A stretch of 64,000 bases of DNA, from positions 124,001 to 188,000 of the forward strand of contig NZ_JAVCWH010000002.1 of assembly GCF_030846195.1 (NCBI RefSeq), given 5' to 3'. The translations under genes and the position numbers were made by a program. The first letter of the stretch is position 1. Every line of letters begins with the position of its first letter. Shown here piece after piece: positions 55,500 to 64,000 of the stretch. The DNA comes from Paracoccus yibinensis. Its GTDB lineage: Bacteria > Pseudomonadota > Alphaproteobacteria > Rhodobacterales > Rhodobacteraceae. A model generated the notes under the pieces. The model saw nothing but the letters and a program-made list of their open reading frames with translations, had not been told where the DNA came from and did no database searches.

Positions 55500-56842
55500 T
55501 CCCGCCTCGTCCCGAGACGACCGAGGACCGGGGCAGCGTGCTGCGCCTTGCCCGCGCCTTCCGCCGCGACCTGCTGTCCGCCCTGCCGGAACGGCTGTAT
55601 CGCGCCTGGATGGCCGAGTTCCGAAGCCCGCTGGTCCACAGCTTCCTGTGCAACGATCCGGCCCTGGTGCGCCTGATCCTGAAGGAACGGCCGCAGGATT
55701 TCCCGAAATCGAACCGCCTGCGCGCGGGCCTTGCGCCCCTGCTGGGGGCTTCGGTCTTCGTGACAAATGGACCGCAATGGGCCGCGGCACGCCGCATCAT
55801 CGACCCCGCCTTCGACGGCGGGCGCCTGCACGACACCTTGCCGGCGATCCTGTCCGCCGCCGATGCCCTGGTCGCGCGCCTGCGGCCCGGCCTTCAGGAC
55901 ATCGAACCCGAGGCAAGCTTTGCAAGCGCCGACCTGATCTTCCGGGCCCTGTTTTCGATGCCGATCGAACATCGGACGGCGGCCCAGGTCTTTGCCGCTT
56001 TCCGCGCGCATCAGGACGCACAGCCGGTGGTCAACTGGGCGGCCCTGCTGCCCTGGCCCCGCTGGCTGCCGCATCCTCATTCCCGCCGCACCCGCCGGAC
56101 GGCAGGGGAAATCCGCAGCCTGATCGCCGGTCTGGTCAAGGGCCGGATAGACGCGATCCGCGCGAGCGATGCGCCCGACGACCTGGCGACGCGGATCATG
56201 ACCACGCCCGATCCGCAGACCGGCCGCCGCTTTTCGGAAGCCGAGATGGTGGACCAGGTGGCGGTCTTCTTTCTGGCCGGTCACGAGACAAGCGCCTCGG
56301 CGCTTGCCTGGGCGCTGTGGCTGCTGGCGGCCCACCCCGAATGGCAGGACGCCGTAGCCGCCGAGGCCGCGTCCCTGACCCCCGACATGGCGGGGGTCAA
56401 GGCCCTGCGCACCGCCCGCGCGGTGTTCCGCGAGGCGCTGCGGCTTTATCCCCCGGTGCCGATGATGGTGCGACAGGCAGCCCGATCGGAAACGCTGCGC
56501 GGTCGCCAGGTGCCACGCGGCGCGCAGGTGGTCCTATCGCCTTGGCACCTGCACCGCCACGCGCGACTGTGGGACCAGCCCGACGAATTCGACCCCGCCC
56601 GCTGGCAGCGCCCGGAAACGCACGAAAGCGCCCGCGACGCCTTCATCCCCTTTTCAGCCGGCCAGCGGGTCTGCCCCGGTGCGGGCCTCGCCATGGTCGA
56701 GGGTGTGGTGATGCTGGCGCGCATCACCCAGGCCTTCCACCTGCGCCCCGGCCCCCAGCCTCCCATCCCCGTCGCGCGCCTGACCGTCCGGGGCCGCGAC
56801 GGCATCGCCATCCACCTGACGCCGCGCAATTCACCCGCTTGA
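55496..56842 (+). CDS. Cytochrome P450
   Basis: 448 residues. I-helix oxygen-activation motif AGHETSASALAWALWLLA near residue 262, ExxR in VFREALRLYPPVPMMV, and the heme loop FSAGQRVCPGAGLAM with the heme-ligand Cys393. No membrane anchor, as in most bacterial P450s. Substrate unknown. Needs separate ferredoxin and reductase, not seen here. Translation coupled to the preceding hydrolase. Confidence 0.95.
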   Translation: MIPPRPETTEDRGSVLRLARAFRRDLLSALPERLYRAWMAEFRSPLVHSFLCNDPALVRLILKERPQDFPKSNRLRAGLAPLLGASVFVTNGPQWAAARRIIDPAFDGGRLHDTLPAILSAADALVARLRPGLQDIEPEASFASADLIFRALFSMPIEHRTAAQVFAAFRAHQDAQPVVNWAALLPWPRWLPHPHSRRTRRTAGEIRSLIAGLVKGRIDAIRASDAPDDLATRIMTTPDPQTGRRFSEAEMVDQVAVFFLAGHETSASALAWALWLLAAHPEWQDAVAAEAASLTPDMAGVKALRTARAVFREALRLYPPVPMMVRQAARSETLRGRQVPRGAQVVLSPWHLHRHARLWDQPDEFDPARWQRPETHESARDAFIPFSAGQRVCPGAGLAMVEGVVMLARITQAFHLRPGPQPPIPVARLTVRGRDGIAIHLTPRNSPA

Positions 56843-56876
56843 CATTCCTCGCCGCCGGGACAAAAAGGGCGCCAGT

Positions 56877-56952
56877 GGGGCCGTAGCTCAGTTGGTAGAG
56901 CGCGTCGTTCGCAATGACGAGGCCAGGGGTTCGATTCCCCTCGGCTCCACCA
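56877..56952 (+). tRNA. tRNA-Ala (anticodon CGC)
   Basis: 76 nt with encoded CCA. The acceptor stem GGGGCCG pairs with CGGCTCC (one G-U), the D-arm region is TAGCTCAGTTGGTAGAG, the anticodon loop TTCGCAA gives CGC, and the T-loop is GGTTCGATTCC. Reads GCG codons, common in this GC-rich genome. No integration scar is seen beside it. Confidence 0.96.
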
Positions 56953-57153
56953 AATTCAATGATCGCTTCACAACCATTCCAGGCGCTGCCATGGCCAGAG
57001 GCCTTTTTGCGGCCCGGTCCCCAATCTGACCAATCCGCAGGCAGCGCGCACAAACCTTTTGCGCTTGCAGCATTCTTCGGCGTCGGAATGTCCGGTGATG
57101 ATCCTGGGAACTTGGCCCCGGCGCGCGATTCCGTCAGTCTGCATCCATGGCCC

Positions 57154-57193
57154 GGCGCAATGGCGCGCCATGGTTCGCGCGCAATGATGCGGC
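57154..57193 (+). promoter_or_regulatory. Possible NasT/ANTAR antitermination leader before nasA
   Basis: Two consecutive hairpins with six-base loops having A at position 1 and G at position 4. The first is GGCGC-AATGGC-GCGCC (57154-57169). The second is CGC-AATGAT-GCG (57180-57191), extendable by two pairs with one bulge. This is the pattern bound by ANTAR regulators such as NasT. No obvious T-run terminator follows, and an alternative long CCATGGC/GCCATGG hairpin competes with the first. Confidence 0.4.
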
Positions 57194-57290
57194 ATTTCCT
57201 GAAAGCGTGACGGTTCGACCCGGTCCTGCGGGGTGGCGGCCCATGCTTTCCGACAGCCACTTGCCCAACCAATCCGCCATCGGAGCAGTC

Positions 57291-58496
57291 ATGTCCGCAT
57301 TCCTTCACCCCGGTTCAGGCCGCGCCCTGACGCTGTCCACCGCAGCTTTCACCATCTGCTTTGCCGTCTGGACGATCTTTTCCATCATCGGCATCCAGAT
57401 CAAACAACAGCTTTCCCTGTCAGACACCCAGTTCGGCCTGCTGGTCGGGATGCCGATCCTGACCGGGTCGCTGGTGCGAATCGTGCTGGGCGTAGCCACC
57501 GACCGGATGGGCGGGCGGCTGGTCTATACGCTGACCATGCTGGCCGCCGCCCTGGCCACCTTCCTTCTGTCCTGGGCCACGACCTGGCCGCAGATGCTGC
57601 TGGCGGCCCTGGGCGTCGGCATCGCAGGCGGCAGCTTCGCCGTGGGCGTGGCCTATGTGTCACGCTTTTTCGACGGGGCGCGGCAGGGCACGGCGCTTGG
57701 CATCTTCGGCGTCGGCAATGTCGGCGCGGCGGTCACGAAATTCGTGGCTCCCTTCGTGATGATCGCCTTTGGCTGGCAGGCCACGGCGCAGATCTGGGCG
57801 GGCGTGCTGGCGCTGACCGCCCTGGCCTTCTGGGCGCTGTCGAAAGACGATCCCGTCACCACCGCCCGGCGTGGCACCCGCGCGCCCCTGCGCAGTTTGC
57901 GGGCGGAATTCGCGCCGCTGAAGAACCTGCGGGTCTGGCGCTTCTCAACCTATTACTTCTTCAGCTTCGGGGCCTTTGTCGCCCTGGCGCTGTGGCTGCC
58001 GCATTACCTGATCGGCGTCTATGGCTTCGACGTGAAGACCGCAGGCATGATCGGCGCCGCCTATTCCATCCCGGCATCCATCTTCCGCGCTTACGGAGGC
58101 ATCCTGTCGGATCGGATGGGCGCGCGGACGGTGATGTATGCGACCTTCCTGGTTTCGCTGGCCGCGACCGCCATCCTGGCGCTGATCCCCGGCCTGGCCG
58201 TCTGGGCCTTCCTGGCGGTGATCTTCACGCTGGGCTTTTTCATGAGCCTGGGCAAGGCCGCCGTCTATAAGCACATCCCCACCTATTACCCGCAGAACGT
58301 GGGCGCCGTGGGCGGGTTGGTCGGCATGATCGGCGGCCTGGGCGGCTTTGTCCTGCCCCTGCTGTTCGGCTGGCTGAAGGACACGACCGGAAGCTGGCCA
58401 AGCTGCTTCACCGTCCTGTTCCTGCTGGTGGCGGCCTGCACCCTGTGGATGCACGTCTCGATCCGCCAGTCCCGCGCAACCCTGCAAGCCGCCTGA
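57291..58496 (+). CDS. nasA: Nitrate/nitrite transporter, MFS family (NasA)
   Basis: 401 residues, twelve membrane segments. Nitrate porter features: IFSIIGIQIKQQLSLSDTQF, GMPILTGSLVRIVLGVATDR, the first nitrate signature in GIAGGSFAVGVAYVSRFF and the second in FMSLGKAAVYKHIPTYYPQN. Imports nitrate for assimilation. The ATG at 57291 follows GGAG and is preferred; an upstream ATG at 57243 in frame is possible. First of nasA-nasB-nasG-nasC. Confidence 0.9.
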   Translation: MSAFLHPGSGRALTLSTAAFTICFAVWTIFSIIGIQIKQQLSLSDTQFGLLVGMPILTGSLVRIVLGVATDRMGGRLVYTLTMLAAALATFLLSWATTWPQMLLAALGVGIAGGSFAVGVAYVSRFFDGARQGTALGIFGVGNVGAAVTKFVAPFVMIAFGWQATAQIWAGVLALTALAFWALSKDDPVTTARRGTRAPLRSLRAEFAPLKNLRVWRFSTYYFFSFGAFVALALWLPHYLIGVYGFDVKTAGMIGAAYSIPASIFRAYGGILSDRMGARTVMYATFLVSLAATAILALIPGLAVWAFLAVIFTLGFFMSLGKAAVYKHIPTYYPQNVGAVGGLVGMIGGLGGFVLPLLFGWLKDTTGSWPSCFTVLFLLVAACTLWMHVSIRQSRATLQAA

Positions 58497-58510
58497 GAAG
58501 GATGCCAGCC

Positions 58511-60940
58511 ATGAAGAAGAAACTTGTCGTCATCGGCGCCGGGATGGCCTCGGGCCGGATGCTGGAACAACTGTTCGACGCCGCCCCCGGCGCCTGGGAC
58601 GTGACCCTGTTCAACGCTGAACCGCGCGGCAACTATAACCGGCTGATGCTGTCGCCGGTGCTGTCGGGCGAAAAGACCTATCAGCAGATCGTCACCCATG
58701 ACGACGCCTGGTATGCCGCCCACAATGTCGATTGCCGGTTCGGAGAGCCGGTGGTCCGCATCGACCGCAAGAACCGCGTGGTCTATTCCAACAGCGGCGG
58801 CGCGCCCTATGACGCACTGGTGATCGCCACCGGATCGGCGCCCTTCATCATTCCCGTGCCTGGCAAGGACCTGCCCGGCGTCGTCACCTATCGCGACCTG
58901 GAAGACACGCAGGCGATGATGGACACGGCTGGCCGCGACGCCGTGGTCATCGGCGGCGGCCTACTGGGGCTAGAGGCGGCAGCCGGCATGGCCGCGCGTG
59001 GCGCCCGCGTCACCGTCATCCACCTGATGGGCCACCTGATGGAGCGCCAGCTTGACCCTGCGGCTGGCTACCTGCTGCAGAAGGATCTGGAAAAGCGCGG
59101 CATCACCGTTCATTGCAAGGGCGCGACGAAGGCCATCCTGGGCACCGACAGGGCCGAGGCCGTGCTGCTGGAGGACGGCACCGTCTATCCCGCCGACCTG
59201 GTCTGCATGGCCGTGGGCATCCGCCCCGAGGTGCGGCTGGCCAATGACGCGCATCTTGAGGTCGAGCGTGGGATCGTCGTGGACGACGCCCTGCGCACCA
59301 GCGACCCCCACATCTTCGCGCTTGGCGAATGTGTGGAACATCGCGGCCAGGTCTTCGGGCTTGTCGCGCCGCTTTATGATCAGGCCAAGGTGCTGGCAAA
59401 GACGCTGCTGGAGGAGGAGGCGGTCTTCGCCCCCGTCCAGACCGCGACCAAGCTGAAGGTGACGGGCTGCGACCTTTACAGTGCGGGCGATTTCGCCGAT
59501 GCGCCGGGGCGCGAGGACATCGTCTTCCGCGATCCGGGGCGCGGCATCTACAAGCGGCTGGTGCTGGAGGACAACCGCATCATCGGCGTCGTCATGTATG
59601 GCGACACCAATGACGGGGCCTGGTTCTATGGCCTGCTGAAGGACCGCACCGACATCGGCGCCATGCGCGAGACGCTGATCTTCGGCCCGGCCTTCCAGGG
59701 GGGTGCCACGCCGGACCCTATGGCGGCCGTTGCAGCCTTGCCGCCTGAGGCGGAAATCTGCGGCTGCAACGGCGTTTCCAAGGGCACGATCATGAACGCC
59801 GTCGCGGGCGGGGCCTGCACGCTGGATGCCGTGCGCAGCTGCACCAAGGCCTCGGCCTCCTGCGGGACCTGCACCGGGCTGGTGAGCCAAGTCATGGCGC
59901 TGACCCTGGGCGGTGCGGTCACCGAGGCCCCCGCCGGCATGTGCAAATGCACGGACCACACGCATGAAGACGTGCGCCGCCTGATCCGCTCCATGGGGAT
60001 GAAGTCGATCCCTGCCGTCATGCAGGAGCTTGGCTGGAAGACCGTGGGCGGCTGCCATTCCTGCCGCCCGGCGCTGAACTACTACCTGCTGGCGGAATAT
60101 CCGCTGGAGTATCAGGACGACCGCCAGTCGCGCTTCGTCAACGAACGCAATCACGCCAATATCCAGAAGGACGGCACCTATTCCGTGGTCCCGCGCATGT
60201 GGGGCGGCGTGACCACGCCCGCCGAACTGCGCGCGATCGCCGACGCGGCCGAGAAGTACGGCGTGCCGATGGTCAAGGTCACGGGCGGGCAGCGGATCGA
60301 CCTGCTGGGCGTCAGGAAGGAAGACCTGCCGCATATGTGGGCGGATCTGAACGCCGCCGGGATGGTGTCGGGCGCCGCCTATTCCAAGGGCCTGCGCACC
60401 GTGAAGACCTGCGTCGGCAAGGAGTTCTGCCGCGTCGGCACGCAGGATTCGACCGGCCTCGGCATTAGACTGGAAAAGCTGATGTGGGGGTCATGGACGC
60501 CGCACAAGCTGAAGCTGGGCGTGTCTGGCTGCCCCCGCAACTGCGCCGAGGCCACCTGCAAGGACATCGGCGTGGTCTGCGTGGACTCGGGCTACAACAT
60601 CGTCATCGGCGGCGCGGCGGGGATGGAGGTCAAGGAAACCCAACCCCTCGCATCCACCCCGTCCGAGGACGAGGCCGTCCAGATCATCCTGGCCGTGACC
60701 CAGCTTTACCGCGAAAACGCCCGCTACCTGGACCGCATCTGGAAATGGATGGGCAAGGTGGGCCTCGACTGGATCAAGGCGCAGGTCGTCGATGACCTGG
60801 AAAACCGCCGCGCCCTGGTCGAGCGGTTTCAGATCAGCCAGTCCGTCTATCGCCGCGACCCCTGGGCCGACCTTTCCACCCCATCCGAGACGCCCAAATG
60901 GGCGCCCCTTGCCGACCTGACGCTGGAGGCCGCGGAATGA
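58511..60940 (+). CDS. nasB: Assimilatory nitrite reductase, large subunit (NasB/NirB)
   Basis: 809 residues. The N-terminal FAD/NADH part starts KKLVVIGAGMASGRMLEQLF, with a second dinucleotide site AVVIGGGLLGLEAAAGMAAR. A BFD-like [2Fe-2S] domain has EICGCNGVSKG and CTKASASCGTCTGL. The C-terminal siroheme/[4Fe-4S] domain carries KTCVGKEFCRVGTQD and SGCPRNCAEATCKD. Reduces nitrite to ammonium with NADH. The ATG at 58511 has AGAAGGA 9 nt upstream; the nearer in-frame ATG at 58502 is too close to that site. Confidence 0.95.
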   Translation: MKKKLVVIGAGMASGRMLEQLFDAAPGAWDVTLFNAEPRGNYNRLMLSPVLSGEKTYQQIVTHDDAWYAAHNVDCRFGEPVVRIDRKNRVVYSNSGGAPYDALVIATGSAPFIIPVPGKDLPGVVTYRDLEDTQAMMDTAGRDAVVIGGGLLGLEAAAGMAARGARVTVIHLMGHLMERQLDPAAGYLLQKDLEKRGITVHCKGATKAILGTDRAEAVLLEDGTVYPADLVCMAVGIRPEVRLANDAHLEVERGIVVDDALRTSDPHIFALGECVEHRGQVFGLVAPLYDQAKVLAKTLLEEEAVFAPVQTATKLKVTGCDLYSAGDFADAPGREDIVFRDPGRGIYKRLVLEDNRIIGVVMYGDTNDGAWFYGLLKDRTDIGAMRETLIFGPAFQGGATPDPMAAVAALPPEAEICGCNGVSKGTIMNAVAGGACTLDAVRSCTKASASCGTCTGLVSQVMALTLGGAVTEAPAGMCKCTDHTHEDVRRLIRSMGMKSIPAVMQELGWKTVGGCHSCRPALNYYLLAEYPLEYQDDRQSRFVNERNHANIQKDGTYSVVPRMWGGVTTPAELRAIADAAEKYGVPMVKVTGGQRIDLLGVRKEDLPHMWADLNAAGMVSGAAYSKGLRTVKTCVGKEFCRVGTQDSTGLGIRLEKLMWGSWTPHKLKLGVSGCPRNCAEATCKDIGVVCVDSGYNIVIGGAAGMEVKETQPLASTPSEDEAVQIILAVTQLYRENARYLDRIWKWMGKVGLDWIKAQVVDDLENRRALVERFQISQSVYRRDPWADLSTPSETPKWAPLADLTLEAAE

Positions 60941-61272
60941 CCATCTTTGTCGATATCGGATCGCTTGACGACATCCCCCGGCAGGGCGCGCGCGTGGTGA
61001 AGACCGCGCAGGGCTGCGTGGCGGTGTTCCGCACCGCCGACGACCGCGTTTTCGCAATGGAGGATCGCTGCCCCCACAAGGGCGGCCCGCTGTCCGAAGG
61101 CATCGTCCACGGCACATCCGTCACCTGCCCCCTGCACAACTGGGTTTTCGACATGAACACCGGCCAAGCCCAGGGCGTGGACGAAGGCCGCGTTCGGACC
61201 TTCGCCGCGCAGGTGCAGGGGGACCGCATCCTGATCGACGCCACCCTGATCCGACGCAGCGCCGCCGCCTGA
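60937..61272 (+). CDS. nasG: Nitrite reductase small subunit/Rieske ferredoxin (NasG/NirD)
   Basis: 111 residues. Rieske-type cluster ligands are complete: DRCPHKGGPLSEG (Cys and His) and TCPLHNWVFDM (Cys and His). In Paracoccus NasG carries electrons between nitrite and nitrate reductases NasB and NasC. The ATG overlaps the nasB stop as ATGA, and nasC follows 10 nt later. Confidence 0.93.
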   Translation: MTIFVDIGSLDDIPRQGARVVKTAQGCVAVFRTADDRVFAMEDRCPHKGGPLSEGIVHGTSVTCPLHNWVFDMNTGQAQGVDEGRVRTFAAQVQGDRILIDATLIRRSAAA

Positions 61273-61282
61273 AGGATTGCCG

Positions 61283-63901
61283 ATGACCATGCAGAACCCC
61301 CGGCGCTACATCCGCACCACCTGCCCATATTGCGGCGTCGGATGCGGGATCCTTGCCACGCCCGACGGCGCGGGCGGGCTGGCGGTCGCGGGCGATCCCG
61401 ATCACCCCGCGAACCTGGGCCGGCTTTGCGTCAAGGGTTCGGCCCTGGGCGAAACAGTCGGCCTTATGGGGCGCCTGCTTGCACCGCAAATCCATGGCCG
61501 CGACGCAGGCTGGGATCAGGCGCTTGACCTTGTGGCGCGGCGGTTTTCCGACTGCATCGCCAGCCATGGCCCGGATTCCGTGGCCTTCTATGTCTCGGGC
61601 CAGTTGCTGACCGAGGACTACTATGTCGCCAACAAGCTGATGAAGGGCTTCATCGGCAGCGCCAATATCGACACCAACTCGCGGCTGTGCATGGCCTCGT
61701 CGGTGGCAGGACACCGGCGCGCCTTCGGATCGGACACCGTGCCCGGCCTTTACGAGGATCTGGAACAGGCCGATTGCGTGGTCCTGGTCGGATCGAACCT
61801 CGCCTGGTGTCATCCCGTGCTGTTCCAGCGCCTGGCCGCCGCGCGGGAGGCGCGGGGAACGAAGGTCGTCGTCATAGACCCCCGCCGCACCGCCACCTGC
61901 GACATCGCCGACCTGCATCTGCCCCTGGCGCCGGGATCTGACGCGGCGCTGTTCAACCTGCTGCTGGCCGAGACCCATCGGCGCGGGCTGGTCACCCAAG
62001 AACCGGATGGTCTGGCGGATGCCCTGGCCGCGGCCCGCGACACCCTGCCCGCCGCCACCGCCCTGGCCCACAGCGCCATCCGGCAGTTCATGGATCTGTG
62101 GTGCGGCAACGAACGGGTCGTCACCGTCTGGTCCCAGGGCATCAACCAGTCGGACAGCGGCACCGACAAGGTCAATGCGATCCTGAACTGCCATCTGGCG
62201 ACCGGTCGGATCGGGCGGCCCGGCATGGGTCCGTTCAGCGTCACCGGCCAGCCGAACGCCATGGGCGGCCGAGAGGTGGGGGGCCTCGCCAATATGCTGG
62301 CCTGCCACCTGGACATCGAGAACCCCGCGCATCGCGATGCCGTGGAGGACTTCTGGCACGCGCCCCGGATGGCCGCCAAGCCCGGCCTCAAGGCCGTGGA
62401 CATGTTCCGCGCGGTCGAGGATGGCCGGATCAAGGCGCTGTGGATCATATGCACCAATCCCGCCGTCACCATGCCCGATGCCGATCGCGTGGCTCGGGCC
62501 ATCGCCGGATGCGATTTCGTGGTGGTGTCGGACATCATGGCGAGAACCGACACGACCCGGTTGGCGCATGTGGCCTTGCCCGCGACGGGATGGGGCGAGA
62601 AGGACGGCACCGTCACGAACTCCGAACGCCGCATCAGTCGGCAGCGGCGTTGTCTGCCCCCGGCAGGCCAGGCCCGCGACGACTGGCGCATCATTGCGGA
62701 TGTGGCGGCACGAATGGGATGGGGCGACGCCTTCGCCTGGGACAGCCCGGCACAGGTCTTTGCCGAACACGCGGCGCTGTCGGGCATCGCGGGCAAGCTA
62801 GGCAGCGATTTCGACATCTCGGCCCATGCGGGGATCACGCGCGCGGAATACGACAGGCTGCAGCCCTTTCTGTGGCCGCAATCCGCCAGCCGCCAGGGCG
62901 GGCGCTTCTTCGGCGACGGGCGATTCCACACCCCGTCCGGCAGGGCGCGGATGGTGCCAGTGACGCCGCGCCTTCCGCAGTCCCTGGACAATGCTTATCC
63001 ATTCCGCCTGAATACCGGACGGGTGCGCGATCATTGGCACACGATGACCCGCACCGGCCTGTCGCCCCGCCTGTCGCGCCATCTGGCAGAGCCTTTCCTG
63101 GAACTGCACCCGACGGATGCCGCCCGCCTTGGCCTGTCCCCCGCCACGCTGGCCGAGGTCGAAAGCCCCCAGGGCCGCGCCATCCTCCGGGTGCTGGTCA
63201 CGGACCGCGTGGCGCCGGGCCATCCCTTCGCGCCGATCCACTGGACGGGCGAAACCGCGCCCAGCGGACGGGTGGACAGGCTGGTTCCGGGGCTGACCGA
63301 CCCCGTATCGGGCCAGCCCGCGCTTAAATCGGCGCCGGTCGCGATCCGGCCTTTTGCGGCGGCGTGGTATGGCTTCGCTGTCTCGACGGGGACGATCACG
63401 CCCGATTGCGAATACTGGGCACGCGCGCCGCTGGCGAACGGCGTTCAGGCCGAAATGGCGGGACGCACAGCCCCTGAGGACTGGGCAACCGCCGCCCCAG
63501 GAATGCTGGGCGTGTCGGGGGATCCGATGATCCTGCGCGATCCGCACAAGGGCATCCTGCGCATGGCCTTCGTCGAAAGGGGTCGGCTTCAGGCGGCGTT
63601 GTTCGTGGCGCCCGAACCGGTTGCCTTGTCGCGAGGCCATGTCGCCGCATCCCTGGGACAGGACGGCGCGGATACCATCCTGGCCGGGCAAGCGGGCGCC
63701 GGCCGGCCCGACGAAGGCGCGGTGGTCTGCGCCTGCTTCGGGGTCGGGGTGAACACCATCCTGCGCGGCATCGCGACGCAAAGGCTGATGACGGTCGACT
63801 CCATCGGCAAGGCGCTTGGCGCGGGTACGAATTGTGGATCCTGCCGCCCGGAACTGCGGGGCCTTCTGGCAAGGGCGCAGATGAAGACGGCCGCCCGGTA
63901 A
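61283..63901 (+). CDS. nasC: Assimilatory nitrate reductase catalytic subunit (NasC)
   Basis: 872 residues. N-terminal [4Fe-4S] motif TTCPYCGVGCGI with the following LGRLCVKGSALGET, then the molybdopterin guanine dinucleotide domains (TNSRLCMASSVAGHRRAFGS, GRIGRPGMGPFSVTGQPNAM). A C-terminal BFD-like [2Fe-2S] domain has VCACFGVGVNTI and GTNCGSCRPEL. Reduces nitrate to nitrite in the cytoplasm. The ATG at 61283 follows GAAGGA. The MFS-type nasH found between nasG and nasC in Paracoccus denitrificans is absent here. Confidence 0.95.
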   Translation: MTMQNPRRYIRTTCPYCGVGCGILATPDGAGGLAVAGDPDHPANLGRLCVKGSALGETVGLMGRLLAPQIHGRDAGWDQALDLVARRFSDCIASHGPDSVAFYVSGQLLTEDYYVANKLMKGFIGSANIDTNSRLCMASSVAGHRRAFGSDTVPGLYEDLEQADCVVLVGSNLAWCHPVLFQRLAAAREARGTKVVVIDPRRTATCDIADLHLPLAPGSDAALFNLLLAETHRRGLVTQEPDGLADALAAARDTLPAATALAHSAIRQFMDLWCGNERVVTVWSQGINQSDSGTDKVNAILNCHLATGRIGRPGMGPFSVTGQPNAMGGREVGGLANMLACHLDIENPAHRDAVEDFWHAPRMAAKPGLKAVDMFRAVEDGRIKALWIICTNPAVTMPDADRVARAIAGCDFVVVSDIMARTDTTRLAHVALPATGWGEKDGTVTNSERRISRQRRCLPPAGQARDDWRIIADVAARMGWGDAFAWDSPAQVFAEHAALSGIAGKLGSDFDISAHAGITRAEYDRLQPFLWPQSASRQGGRFFGDGRFHTPSGRARMVPVTPRLPQSLDNAYPFRLNTGRVRDHWHTMTRTGLSPRLSRHLAEPFLELHPTDAARLGLSPATLAEVESPQGRAILRVLVTDRVAPGHPFAPIHWTGETAPSGRVDRLVPGLTDPVSGQPALKSAPVAIRPFAAAWYGFAVSTGTITPDCEYWARAPLANGVQAEMAGRTAPEDWATAAPGMLGVSGDPMILRDPHKGILRMAFVERGRLQAALFVAPEPVALSRGHVAASLGQDGADTILAGQAGAGRPDEGAVVCACFGVGVNTILRGIATQRLMTVDSIGKALGAGTNCGSCRPELRGLLARAQMKTAAR

Positions 63902-63917
63902 GGGCGGCCGCACGGCA

Positions 63918-64000
63918 TCAGCCCGCCATGGCGTCCGGTGCCCGGACGGCGGCTTCGCGGCGGTTGCGCAGTTCCTCGGCCACCAGGAAGGCCAGTTCCA
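63918..64000 (-). CDS. C-terminal end of an unidentified protein, partial
   Basis: The last 27 codons of a minus-strand gene running off the right edge, ending ELAFLVAEELRNRREAAVRA then PDAMAG and a stop. Convergent with nasC, 16 nt apart. The fragment is too short to identify; nas-linked genes such as a siroheme synthase are possible but not shown. Confidence 0.55.
   Translation of the reverse strand, partial: ELAFLVAEELRNRREAAVRAPDAMAG

Noticed and set aside
56877..56952. tRNA-Ala as an integration site
   Set aside because: No integrase or displaced copy of the tRNA 3' end is seen nearby.
58090..60334. Long antisense frames over nasB
   Set aside because: Codon pattern and composition are those of shadow frames; nasB itself is intact.

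Overview
The window is GC-rich, densely packed alphaproteobacterial chromosome. Gene content and order point to the Rhodobacteraceae, most likely Paracoccus or a close relative. The markers are a membrane-anchored CycM-type cytochrome c beside pheA, the PccB/PccA/methylmalonyl-CoA mutase cluster, a Mur-sitABCD manganese locus, aroK-aroB next to xerD, and a Paracoccus-style nas nitrate assimilation operon. Assignments come from reading the sequence only; no database search was run.

Layout. 1-10.0 kb (minus strand): a PotB-like permease running off the left edge, a squalene-synthase-like protein, cysS, and a yejABEF-type peptide importer with a glycosyltransferase at its end. 10.1-14.3 kb: cytochrome c, pheA, an SRPBCC protein, a CpdB-like phosphoesterase and the SRP RNA gene ffs. 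14.3-26.9 kb: an inserted segment with a wrecked tyrosine integrase, a complete type I-E cas operon (cas3, cas8e, cse2, cas7e, cas5e, cas6e, cas1e, cas2e), a 43-repeat CRISPR array and a decayed IS3-family element. 27-35.6 kb: propionyl-CoA carboxylase, small lipoproteins and methylmalonyl-CoA mutase. 35.7-47.9 kb: housekeeping genes (homoserine dehydrogenase, lytic transglycosylase, ssb, aroB, aroK, xerD, lipid A-type acyltransferase and others). 47.9-51.9 kb: a Mur-like regulator and sitABCD. 52-56.9 kb: a CoxE-like VWA protein, an M48 protease, an alpha/beta hydrolase, a cytochrome P450 and tRNA-Ala(CGC). 57.2-63.9 kb: nasA-nasB-nasG-nasC, then the end of a convergent gene that leaves the window.

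The most interesting observation is that the CRISPR-Cas segment looks like a genomic island inserted at the 3' end of ffs. A 27-nt stretch at the ffs 3' end (14316-14342) recurs in direct orientation with three mismatches at 26917-26943. The two copies bracket the integrase remnant, all cas genes, the array and the IS remnant. This is what integration by a tyrosine recombinase into a small RNA gene leaves behind. The integrase is now dead and lacks its catalytic domain, so the island appears fixed.

Other points for a second look: a base at the repeat-spacer junction that is C in 34 of 41 cases and is probably PAM-derived; a possible NasT/ANTAR two-hairpin leader before nasA; paired PccR/ScfR-like boxes before pccB; a Mur operator next to a sitA promoter with a very short 5' leader; and a three-copy intergenic element (hairpin plus a CACCCCC...GGATATTT tail), one copy of which lies inside sitABCD.
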